A stretch of DNA of 6,977 nt from an uncultured Collinsella sp. (GCA_902495985.1 CABUZF010000058.1:1-6977); one strand, 5' to 3'. Shown: positions 1 through 5,570, counted from the first letter of the stretch. Notes: generated by a model from the letters alone, not told the origin. Translations and numbers: made by a program.

Positions 1-1010
1 AATTCGAGGTCGCTGTCATAGCCAAACTCAGAGATGTCCATCATGACGTAGTAGGCGCCCTGCGGCATGTTATGCTCAAGACCGATGCTGTCGAGTCCCT
101 GGCAGAACAGGTCGCGTTTGGCGGTATAGAGGTCAAGGACCTCATCGTAATAGCTGTCGTCGAATTTGAGGGCGGTGACGACGGCTTCCTGCAGGGGAGC
201 GGCGGCGCCCACGGTGAGGAAGTCGTGGACCTTCTTGATGCGCTCGGTGATTTCGGCAGGGGCGATAGTGTAGCCCAGACGCCAGCCGGTGATGGAGTAC
301 GTCTTAGACAGCGAGCTGCAGCTGATGGTGCGCTCAAACATGCCGGGCAGCGTGGCCATATAGACGTGCTCGTGGGGCGCGTAGACGATGTGCTCGTATA
401 CCTCGTCGGTGATGCAGTAGGCGTCGTACTTTTTGCAGAGGTCGGCGATAAAGGTGAGCTCCTCGCGCGTAAAGACCTTGCCGCAAGGGTTGGAAGGGTT
501 GCACAGGACGATGGCTTTGGGGTCGTTGTCGCGGAAGGCTGCCTCGAGCGTCTCGCGGTCAAAGTCGAATGTGGGCGGGTTGAGCGGCACGTAGATGGGC
601 TCGGCACCCGAAAGGATCGTGTCGGCGCCGTAGTTCTCGTAGAACGGCGAGAAGATGACGACCTTGTCGCCGGGGTTGGTGACCGTCATCATGGCGGCCA
701 TCATGGCCTCGGTAGAGCCGCAGGTGACTACGATATTCTCGTTGGGGTTCACCGGCATGCCCATAAAGTGCTCCTGTTTGGCGGCGAGTGCCTCGCGCAT
801 GGCCTGGGAGCCCCAGGTTATGGAGTACTGGTGATAGAGCGGCTTGGGATCGGCGGCGATGGCGCTGAGGCTATCGAGCAGCTGCGCCGGGGGATCGAAG
901 TCGGGGAAGCCCTGCGACAGGTTGACGGCGCCGTACTTATTGGAGATGCGTGTCATGCGGCGGATGACCGAATCGGTAAATCTTGCCGTGCGGTTGGAGA
1001 GTTCTTTCAT
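1..1010 (-). CDS. PLP-dependent class I/II aminotransferase, N-terminal 336 codons (truncated by window edge)
   Basis: This is a fold-type I aminotransferase that would transfer an amino group between an amino acid and a 2-oxo acid through pyridoxal phosphate in the cytosol. The frame is open from an ATG at 1010 to the left edge, so the C-terminal part is missing. Visible landmarks are LSQGFPDFDPP (31-41), the cofactor-binding GSTEAMMAA (98-106), CNPSNPCG with Asn171 (170-177), TDEVYEH with Asp202 (201-207), and SLSKTYSITGWRLGY (233-247), which holds Schiff-base Lys236 and phosphate-binding Arg244. The start is supported by an AAAGGA ribosome binding site at 1016-1021, 5 nt upstream. Full-length family members have about 390 residues, so roughly 50 are missing. 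The SQGFPDF start resembles methionine/kynurenine/aspartate aminotransferase-like enzymes, but substrate cannot be assigned, partly because the C-terminal carboxylate-binding Arg lies outside the window. The gene is divergent from the tRNA genes. I did not find a convincing promoter for it. Confidence 0.93.
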   Translation of the reverse strand, partial: MKELSNRTARFTDSVIRRMTRISNKYGAVNLSQGFPDFDPPAQLLDSLSAIAADPKPLYHQYSITWGSQAMREALAAKQEHFMGMPVNPNENIVVTCGSTEAMMAAMMTVTNPGDKVVIFSPFYENYGADTILSGAEPIYVPLNPPTFDFDRETLEAAFRDNDPKAIVLCNPSNPCGKVFTREELTFIADLCKKYDAYCITDEVYEHIVYAPHEHVYMATLPGMFERTISCSSLSKTYSITGWRLGYTIAPAEITERIKKVHDFLTVGAAAPLQEAVVTALKFDDSYYDEVLDLYTAKRDLFCQGLDSIGLEHNMPQGAYYVMMDISEFGYDSDLE

Positions 1011-1120
1011 GACGGTCCTTTCGAGGATTTGCAGTGGGGCAAGTTTACTCCTATGGAACCGGTAGGATTTGCCCGAAATGGTCTCGAAAAACTCTTTTCA
1101 AAATTCTTGAAAATTGGGGC

Positions 1121-1149
1121 TTGCATCGCGTGGCGTTCCTTGCAATAAT
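1121..1149 (+). promoter_or_regulatory. Likely sigma-70-type promoter of the tRNA-His/tRNA-Lys unit
   Basis: A -35-like TTGCAT (1121-1126) is followed after 17 nt by the -10 box AATAAT (1144-1149). TG at 1141-1142 makes this an extended -10 element. Transcription would start near 1156, about 20 nt before tRNA-His. The -35 box is weak, matching the consensus at 3 of 6 positions, but the extended -10 and the position just ahead of the tRNA genes support the call. Confidence 0.55.
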
Positions 1150-1176
1150 AGTCGAGCGCGAAGCGCACAGGACACG

Positions 1177-1253
1177 GTGGGTGTAGCTCAGTTGGCTAGA
1201 GCGACGGGTTGTGGTCCCGTAGGTCGAGGGTTCGAGTCCCTTTACCCACCCCA
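1177..1253 (+). tRNA. tRNA-His (anticodon GTG)
   Basis: The cloverleaf can be paired by hand. The acceptor stem is 1177-1183 with 1243-1249, closing with one G-U pair. The D arm is 1186-1202. The anticodon stem is 1204-1208 with 1216-1220, around loop TTGTGGT with anticodon GTG at 1211-1213. The T arm is 1226-1242 with loop TTCGAGT. Base 1176 is G and the discriminator 1250 is C, the G-1:C73 pair diagnostic of tRNA-His. The 3' CCA is encoded at 1251-1253. tRNA-Lys follows 22 nt later with no terminator between, so the two are probably co-transcribed. Confidence 0.97.
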
Positions 1254-1275
1254 GTTCTTGCTTCGTGTTGATATC

Positions 1276-1348
1276 GGGTCGTTAGCTCAGTTGGTAGAGC
1301 AGGGGACTCTTAATCCCAAGGTCCAGGGTTCGACCCCCTGACGGCCCA
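1276..1348 (+). tRNA. tRNA-Lys (anticodon CTT)
   Basis: The acceptor stem 1276-1282 pairs with 1341-1347, including one G-U pair. The D arm is 1285-1300. The anticodon loop CTCTTAA (1307-1313) carries CTT at 1309-1311. The T arm 1324-1340 has loop TTCGACC, and the discriminator is A1348. The outermost anticodon-stem pair is a G1302/A1318 mismatch. Unlike tRNA-His, the 3' end is followed by CCC rather than CCA (1349-1351), so CCA would have to be added after transcription. The last 17 nt of this gene and the downstream flank are repeated at 1509-1612. Confidence 0.96.
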
Positions 1349-1436
1349 CCCAAAGATCGTTAAAGCGACTGGCTCAGGCTGGTCGCTTTTTTGTTGACCT
1401 CGCATGGGGTCGAACCCGTTGGGGCGCGGAGCTGAG
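1332..1436 (+). repeat. Direct repeat copy 1: 3' end of tRNA-Lys, terminator and flank
   Basis: This 105-nt block starts in the tRNA-Lys T loop, covers the 3' acceptor strand and the terminator, and ends after GCGCGGAGCTGAG. It matches 1509-1612 with 11 substitutions and one 1-nt indel, about 89% identity by hand alignment. Differences fall mostly in the spacer before the terminator, the terminator loop and a small loop near the end. The stem sequences are unchanged. Confidence 0.92.
1362..1392 (+). terminator. Rho-independent terminator of the tRNA-His/tRNA-Lys transcript
   Basis: The stem AAAGCGAC...GTCGCTTT extends inward through G-U pairs to GGC/GGC-type pairing around loop TCAG. It is followed by six T residues at 1387-1392. 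It lies 13 nt after the tRNA-Lys acceptor end, as expected for the end of the transcript. Confidence 0.85.
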
Positions 1437-1437
1437 G

Positions 1438-1507
1438 AAATGCGTAAGCATTTGCCAGCGCAGCGCGCAAGGCGCAAAGCGCCGCAGCGACCGCCTGCGC
1501 AGCAGGC
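1438..1507. repeat. Cluster of three perfect small stem-loops between the two direct repeats
   Basis: The spacer contains AAATGC-GTAA-GCATTT (1438-1453), GGCGC-AAA-GCGCC (1471-1483) and GCCTGC-GCA-GCAGGC (1493-1507), all perfectly paired. There is no ribosome binding site or credible reading frame, and it cannot be folded into the 5' part of a tRNA for the 3' remnant that follows. It could be a remnant of an inserted palindromic element. Confidence 0.6.
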
Positions 1508-1508
1508 T

Positions 1509-1612
1509 GACCCCCTGACGGCCCACCAAAGCATTGTAAAGCGACTGGCTTCGGCTGGTCGCTTTTTTGTTGACCTTGCATGGGGTCGAACCCGAAAGGG
1601 CGCGGAGCTGAG
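1509..1612 (+). repeat. Direct repeat copy 2, containing a tRNA-Lys 3' remnant
   Basis: This is the partner of the block at 1332-1436, offset by 177 nt. Its first 20 nt (1509-1528) reproduce the tRNA-Lys 3' strand: the T-arm 3' half, ACGGCCC, discriminator A and an intact CCA. No 5' acceptor strand, D arm or anticodon arm exists upstream, so it is a tRNA fragment and not a gene. Degenerate T-arm similarity may extend a few bases further upstream, as CAGG at 1503-1506. The intact CCA here, against CCC after the full tRNA, suggests this copy keeps the older 3' end. Confidence 0.9.
1538..1568 (+). terminator. Second rho-independent terminator in repeat copy 2
   Basis: It has the same stem as the terminator at 1362-1392, but the loop is TTCG closed by C-G, the unusually stable cUUCGg tetraloop. 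Six T residues follow at 1563-1568. It may act as a back-up terminator for tRNA transcription, or may simply be part of the duplicated block. Confidence 0.7.
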
Positions 1613-1621
1613 TAATCTGCA

Positions 1622-1696
1622 CCGTGATTCCCTTAGGGAAACACGGCTAAAGCCCCATAAACGTGCTCTCCTTATGAGAATTATGCTCACGGGGCT
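1622..1696. other. Structured intergenic segment with two adjacent hairpins, possible 3' end of the flavoprotein transcript
   Basis: Hairpin A at 1622-1646 pairs CCGTG with CACGG and TTCCC with GGGAA around loop TTA, with one A/A mismatch. Hairpin B at 1651-1696 pairs AGCCC with GGGCT, CGTG (1662-1665) with CACG (1688-1691), and TCTC with GAGA inside. On the minus strand hairpin B lies about 46 nt past the flavoprotein stop codon and is followed by only a short T stretch, so it would be a weak terminator. It contains no ORF. Confidence 0.45.
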
Positions 1697-1742
1697 CGAT
1701 GCATGTTGAGAAGTTGTGATCAAACTCAAAGTGAGAATCGAT

Positions 1743-3269
1743 TTAGTCTGCTCGATAGTGCGATCCGAGACTTTCGGTTCGCTTACGCATGGCTTTGACC
1801 ATTTCCTGTGCTAGTTGAATCTGCGATTGCAGGCGGGCGAGGGCTGCGACTTCGCTGTCCAGGACTTTCTGCGTGCTCAAGGTCGTTGCCTCCGTCTTCA
1901 AGCCCTCAAGCTCGTGCAGTGCCTCGGATAGGCCCGTCTCTGTGCGGTTGATCATGCAATAGGTGCTCATCGTGTGTTTGAGGCCGTGCGTCAGGCGTTC
2001 GGCATCTGTTGTGGCAATGCCGTACTGGGGGAGGGCGATATCCGCCTTCAGGGCTGCCTCAGGCTCTTTCTGCGCTGCAAGGGCTGCCGATGCGCCAGCG
2101 ATGCGCCCAAACACGATGCCGTTGGCGCTTGACAGGCCGCCGATGCGGTCGGCGCCGTGCATGCCGCCTGTCGCCTCGCCGCAAGCATAGAGTCCCTCAA
2201 CGCCCGTGTACGCGGTCTTGTCGATCTTGATACCGCCGTTGGCGGCGTGGGCATACATCGCCACGCGCATCTCGTCGGTCGGCGCGATGCTATGCTCGTC
2301 TTGTAGCCAAGTGGCAAAGGTCTGCACAAACTCGGGGACGTTCTCGCGGGGGAAGTCGTAGTGGAGCGCGAGGCCTTCGGCACCCGCTTGATCGATGGCA
2401 AGATCGATGGCGCGGGAGGCCAAGCGCGAGGTGAAAGGACCATATCCGGAGCGCTGCTCAAGTAGATTTTCTAGCTTTTCGTCGGCAATATCGACCGGTT
2501 GGTCAAATGTGACGTAGCGCCAGGTCTTCTCGTTAAAGACAAGGTTGCGCTTAGGCTCAATGAAGCCGGGCATCATCTGCATGAACTCTATATTAGTAAG
2601 GGACGCACCGTGCACCAGTGCGATGGCCTGCGAGGAGCTGAGCACGTCGGCGGAAGTGAGGCTGCGCTCGAACAGGCCGTCTGTGCCACCGGCTGCGATG
2701 ATAGTGGCCTTGGCTGCCATAGGCACGAGATGCTCGTTTGCGCGGTCGTAGAGCACGGCGCCAACAATCTTTCCGTTCGTATCTTCAACAAGGTCGATAA
2801 GCTCGTGGAGGGGGAGCGGGCGAATGCCGAGCGACTCGATCTGGGTCGTCAGAGCGTCCTCAAGGGGCTTGCGGGTGAGGCCGCGCCACATACGCGTCTT
2901 ATGGTCAAAGCAGGGGATAAACTGCTTCTGCTGGGCACTCTCGGCACTTTGCGGACGCTGGAGCTCAACACCTAGATCCCGCTCGAGCCATTGGATGGCC
3001 TGAGGAATACCGTGGACAAACGTCTGGACGAGCGTAGGGTCGGCAACGCCGCCGCCCACGGCCTGGATGGTGTCGATGAGGTCCTGCTCGTCGGCTGTGT
3101 CGGTGGGACCGATGAGGCCCAGGCCCCAGGTGCCCGGGAAAAAGCTCGATCCGCTCATAGTCATGCCGGCGCTTACGATGGCAACGGTTGCGCCCGCGCG
3201 TGCTGCTTCTATGGCGGCGCAAAGGCCCGCAATGCCAGATCCAATTACCAGTACATCAGTCGATTCCAT
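1743..3269 (-). CDS. FAD-dependent oxidoreductase of the FrdA/SdhA/NadB superfamily
   Basis: The 508-residue protein is a flavoprotein of the fumarate reductase/succinate dehydrogenase/L-aspartate oxidase superfamily. Residues 5-35 form the FAD-binding Rossmann unit VLVIGSGIAGLCAAIEAA, with GxGxxG at 10-15. IIAAGGTDGLF (190-200) is a second FAD-contact strand, HAANGGI (341-347) aligns with the HYTxGG active-site region, and ACGEATGGMHGADRIGG (362-378) is the conserved C-terminal FAD-binding block. TSRLASRAID (280-289) resembles the PRDIVARAID segment carrying the catalytic Arg in NadB. The FHPT motif is replaced by MMPG (232-235), and the usual ESRG near the C-terminus reads ESLGSHYR, where the protein ends. 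No heme or FMN domain is present. The start at 3269 is chosen because MESTDVLVIGSG begins directly before the Rossmann motif and AAAGGA (3275-3280) lies 5 nt upstream. Substrate is unknown. A true L-aspartate oxidase is possible, but no nadA or nadC neighbour is visible. Confidence 0.9.
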   Translation of the reverse strand: MESTDVLVIGSGIAGLCAAIEAARAGATVAIVSAGMTMSGSSFFPGTWGLGLIGPTDTADEQDLIDTIQAVGGGVADPTLVQTFVHGIPQAIQWLERDLGVELQRPQSAESAQQKQFIPCFDHKTRMWRGLTRKPLEDALTTQIESLGIRPLPLHELIDLVEDTNGKIVGAVLYDRANEHLVPMAAKATIIAAGGTDGLFERSLTSADVLSSSQAIALVHGASLTNIEFMQMMPGFIEPKRNLVFNEKTWRYVTFDQPVDIADEKLENLLEQRSGYGPFTSRLASRAIDLAIDQAGAEGLALHYDFPRENVPEFVQTFATWLQDEHSIAPTDEMRVAMYAHAANGGIKIDKTAYTGVEGLYACGEATGGMHGADRIGGLSSANGIVFGRIAGASAALAAQKEPEAALKADIALPQYGIATTDAERLTHGLKHTMSTYCMINRTETGLSEALHELEGLKTEATTLSTQKVLDSEVAALARLQSQIQLAQEMVKAMRKRTESLGSHYRAD

Positions 3270-3456
3270 TGGATTCCTTTCTCGTTCGCGCATTGTCGCA
3301 TGGGTGATCGGCAATGGGGCCGCAAAGACTCGGCAAATCGGTAAAGGGCAAATATGGCAGGTGGGCGTCATGGACGCTCTGACGCTCCATCTCATCACAT
3401 CTCGTATTTCGCCCCAACTGATATATCGGCATTAGCCACCCTGCGACAGCGCAAAC

Positions 3457-3489
3457 AAAAAGAGCCGCTACCTCGAAAGGTAGCGGCTC
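3457..3489 (-). terminator. Rho-independent terminator of the scaffold/GGGtGRT operon
   Basis: On the minus strand a perfect 12-bp stem (3478-3489 with 3462-3473) encloses a 4-nt TTCG loop. It is followed by TTTTT at 3461-3457, then GTTT. It lies 35 nt past the GGGtGRT stop codon. This separates the operon from the downstream flavoprotein gene. Confidence 0.93.
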
Positions 3490-3524
3490 CAAAGCTCAAC
3501 TATATGAGCATCGCGCGGGCGCGA

Positions 3525-4529
3525 TTAGGCCTTGAGGGCCTCCTCGACGGCGACAGCGCAGGCGACGGTGGCACCGACCATGGGGTTGTTGCCCATGCCG
3601 ATGAGACCCATCATGTCAACGTGCGCAGGCACGGAGGAAGAACCGGCGAACTGGGCGTCGGAGTGCATACGGCCCATGGTGTCGGTCATGCCGTAAGAGG
3701 CAGGGCCGGCGCCCATGTTGTCCGGGTGCAGGGTACGGCCAGTGCCGCCACCAGAAGCGACGGAGAAGTACTTCTTGCCAGCCTCGATGCGCTCCTTCTT
3801 GTAGGTGCCAGCGACGGGGTGCTGGAAGCGAGTGGGGTTGGTGGAGTTACCGGTGATCGAGATGTCGACGTTCTCGTGCCACATGATGGCAACGCCCTCG
3901 CGGACGTCGTCGGAACCGTAGCAGTTAACGGCAGCGCGGGGACCATCGGAGTAGGGGATGGTCTCGACGACCTTGAGCTCGCCCGTGTAGTAGTCGAACT
4001 GGGTCTTCACGTAGGTGAAGCCGTTGATACGGGCGATGATCTGAGCAGCGTCCTTGCCCAGACCGTTGAGGATAACGCGCAGCGGCTTCTTACGAGCCTT
4101 GTTGGCGTTCAGAGCCAGGCCGATAGCGCCCTCAGCGGCAGCGAAGGACTCGTGGCCGGCCAGGAAGGCGAAGCACTCGGTGTCGTCGGAGAGCAGCATA
4201 GCGCCCAGGTTGCCGTGGCCCAGACCGACCTTGCGGTCCTCGGCGACGGAGCCGGGGACGGTGAAGGCCTGGATGCCCTCGCCGATGATGGCGGCAGCCT
4301 CAGAAGCGGACTTGGCGCCACGCTTGACAGCGAGAGCGCAGCCGAGGGTGTAGGCCCACTCAGCGTTCTGGAAGGCGATGGACTGGGTGTTGTTGACGAT
4401 CTCACGCGGGTTGAAGCCCTTGTCGGTGCAGATCTGCAGAGCTTCCTCGAGGGAGGCGATGCCGTTGTCGGCGAGGCACTTGTTGATCTTGTCAGCGCGG
4501 CGCTCGTAACCTTCGAACGTAACAGTCAT
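3525..4529 (-). CDS. GGGtGRT family protein (function unknown)
   Basis: The 334-residue soluble protein carries the family signature GGGTGRT at 260-266, inside FSVASGGGTGRTLHPDN. Other notable stretches are GLGHGNLGAML (102-112), AGHESFAAAEGAIGLALNANKARKKPLRVILNGLGKD split across 124-160, and a Gly/Met-rich C-terminus with GLIGMGNNPMVGATVACA (308-325). There is no signal peptide or membrane segment. Six cysteines are present (18, 34, 64, 119, 203, 324) but no CxxC pair. The Gly-rich signature ends in Arg-Thr, so it is not a canonical Walker A (GK[ST]). A GGAGG ribosome binding site (4539-4543) sits 9 nt before the ATG, in the 17-nt gap after the scaffold gene, so the two are co-transcribed and perhaps translationally coupled. 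Codons are strongly biased to AAG, AAC, ATC and GAG, pointing to high expression. I know no established biochemical function. Partnership with the Fe-S scaffold is inferred from gene order. Confidence 0.93.
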   Translation of the reverse strand: MTVTFEGYERRADKINKCLADNGIASLEEALQICTDKGFNPREIVNNTQSIAFQNAEWAYTLGCALAVKRGAKSASEAAAIIGEGIQAFTVPGSVAEDRKVGLGHGNLGAMLLSDDTECFAFLAGHESFAAAEGAIGLALNANKARKKPLRVILNGLGKDAAQIIARINGFTYVKTQFDYYTGELKVVETIPYSDGPRAAVNCYGSDDVREGVAIMWHENVDISITGNSTNPTRFQHPVAGTYKKERIEAGKKYFSVASGGGTGRTLHPDNMGAGPASYGMTDTMGRMHSDAQFAGSSSVPAHVDMMGLIGMGNNPMVGATVACAVAVEEALKA

Positions 4530-4547
4530 AGTTATTTCCCTCCCTTT

Positions 4548-5282
4548 CTACTCGTGAACCGGGAACACGCTGGCGACGGAGTGAGTCTCCTCGTCGGTGC
4601 GCGGGTCGATGTACTTGGCAGCATTCTCCCACTGACCATAGTGGCCCATAGCGCCAGCGATGGCCTCCTCGGGGGTCTTGCCGGCCTTGACGGCGTCGGT
4701 GAACTTGCCGAGGTTCAGGAACTCGAAAGCGATGATCTCGTTCTTGTCGTTGAGAGCCATGCGGGTGACGTAGCCCTGAGCGAGCTCGAGGTAACGAGCG
4801 CCCTTGGCCTTGGTGCCGAACATGGTGCCGACCTGAGAGCGAAGGCCCTTGCCGAGGTCGTCGAGGGAGGCGCCCACGGGCAGGCCGCCCTCGGAGAACG
4901 CGGTCTGGCTGCGGCCGTAAACGATCTGCAGGAAGATCTCGCGCATAGCAACGTTGATGGCGTCGCAGACGAGGTCGGTGTTGAGAGCCTCGAGGATGGT
5001 CTTACCGGGAAGGATCTCGGAAGCCATGGCGGCAGAGTGGGTCATGCCCGAGCAGCCGATGGTCTCAACGAGGGCCTCCTCGATGATGCCGTCCTTGACG
5101 TTCAGCGTGAGCTTGCAGGCGCCCTGCTGAGGTGCGCACCAACCCACACCGTGCGTAAGACCGGAGATGTCGGAAATCTCCTTAGCCTGGACCCACTTGC
5201 CCTCCTCGGGGATGGGTGCGGGGCCGTGGTATGCACCCTTGGCAACGGGGCACATGTTCTCCACTTCCTGTGAGTACTGCAT
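4548..5282 (-). CDS. NifU/IscU-like iron-sulfur cluster assembly scaffold protein
   Basis: The 244-residue protein is related to the IscU/NifU N-terminal scaffold, which holds nascent Fe-S clusters on three cysteines. The IscU-like core covers about residues 45-120: GVGWCAPQQGACKLTLNV (Cys49, Cys56), ETIGCSGMTHSAAMASEI (Cys77) and NTDLVCDAINVAMRE (Cys106). Cys56, 77 and 106 match the three IscU ligand positions by spacing and context. The IscU LPPVK chaperone-recognition motif is absent, and Cys11 and Cys49 are extra. A long C-terminal part (about 125-244) has no IscU counterpart. The start at 5282 (MQYSQEVENMC) has an AGGAG site 4 nt upstream and the expected family N-terminus; the longer open frame upstream is untranslated leader. 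It is the first gene of the operon with GGGtGRT. No cysteine desulfurase gene (IscS/SufS/NifS) is in the window. Codon bias again suggests high expression. Confidence 0.92.
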   Translation of the reverse strand: MQYSQEVENMCPVAKGAYHGPAPIPEEGKWVQAKEISDISGLTHGVGWCAPQQGACKLTLNVKDGIIEEALVETIGCSGMTHSAAMASEILPGKTILEALNTDLVCDAINVAMREIFLQIVYGRSQTAFSEGGLPVGASLDDLGKGLRSQVGTMFGTKAKGARYLELAQGYVTRMALNDKNEIIAFEFLNLGKFTDAVKAGKTPEEAIAGAMGHYGQWENAAKYIDPRTDEETHSVASVFPVHE

Positions 5283-5375
5283 GCCTCTCCTCTCTATCGT
5301 GTTGGCGTCCCGTCTGGGGGCCGTGGCTGGCGATTGCCGGGCGACCCTTCGAAAGGGACATGACATGCAGCCCCT

Positions 5376-5381
5376 ATAATA
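5376..5381 (-). promoter_or_regulatory. Candidate -10 element of the scaffold/GGGtGRT operon
   Basis: On the minus strand TATTAT (5381-5376) is a 5-of-6 match to the -10 consensus and would start transcription near 5369, giving a leader of about 87 nt. No good -35 box is found at 16-18 nt spacing, so the promoter may need an activator, or the site may be fortuitous. The same bases also read TATAAT on the plus strand (5375-5380), again without a recognisable -35. Confidence 0.35.
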
Positions 5382-5536
5382 CCGCGAAATGCACGGAATA
5401 TTCGGCGAACGGCTCAGTTTTCGTAGCGAGAAGTCCGGAAGTTTTAATTGAAACGGTTTAACGCTATGTTCTGTGGTCGCGAACTTCCGTAGAGGGGGGT
5501 CCGTCTTGGGCAAGCTTATGGCCGGCTCTTGTAAGT

Positions 5537-5570
5537 GTTGCACGGGTTGACCTGTTGCAACGGTGCCGTT
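5537..5570. repeat. Short palindrome cluster upstream of the RAYT gene
   Basis: GTTGCA (5537-5542) is inverted at TGCAAC (5556-5561). The latter lies in the perfect 8-bp palindrome GTTGCAAC (5554-5561). It overlaps AACGG-TG-CCGTT (5559-5570). RAYT proteins act on short palindromic repeats, often near their own gene, so this is a possible but unproven target. It lacks an obvious GTAG/GGAG guide tetranucleotide. Confidence 0.35.

Noticed and set aside
72..1148. A 358-codon plus-strand open frame opposite the aminotransferase.
   Set aside because: The minus-strand frame encodes clear aminotransferase motifs including the PLP lysine. The plus frame is a shadow of GC-rich coding sequence.
1438..1507. 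A CRISPR array, because of the repeated hairpins.
   Set aside because: The three hairpins differ in sequence and spacing, there are no identical repeats with unique spacers, and no cas genes are present.
1437..1525. A complete second tRNA upstream of the CCA-bearing remnant.
   Set aside because: No 5' acceptor strand matching ACGGCCC, no D arm and no anticodon arm could be found at the required distance.
1310..1729. Several open frames on both strands over the tRNA-Lys and repeat region.
   Set aside because: They overlap tRNA sequence and terminators, have no supported starts, and give Arg/Ser-rich translations typical of frames read across tRNA flanks.
3270..3398. An upstream start giving the flavoprotein 43 more residues.
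   Set aside because: The start at 3269 has AAAGGA at proper spacing and begins right before the Rossmann motif. The extension is not flavoprotein-like.
3354..5273. A 639-codon plus-strand open frame antisense to the scaffold and GGGtGRT genes.
   Set aside because: It exists because the strongly biased codons of the two minus-strand genes exclude stops in the antisense frame. Its translation is low-complexity Gly/Val/Asp/Ala/Leu and has no family features.
5283..5543. An N-terminal extension of the scaffold gene by 87 codons.
   Set aside because: The extension has no scaffold-like sequence. The ATG at 5282 has a good ribosome binding site and the expected family N-terminus.
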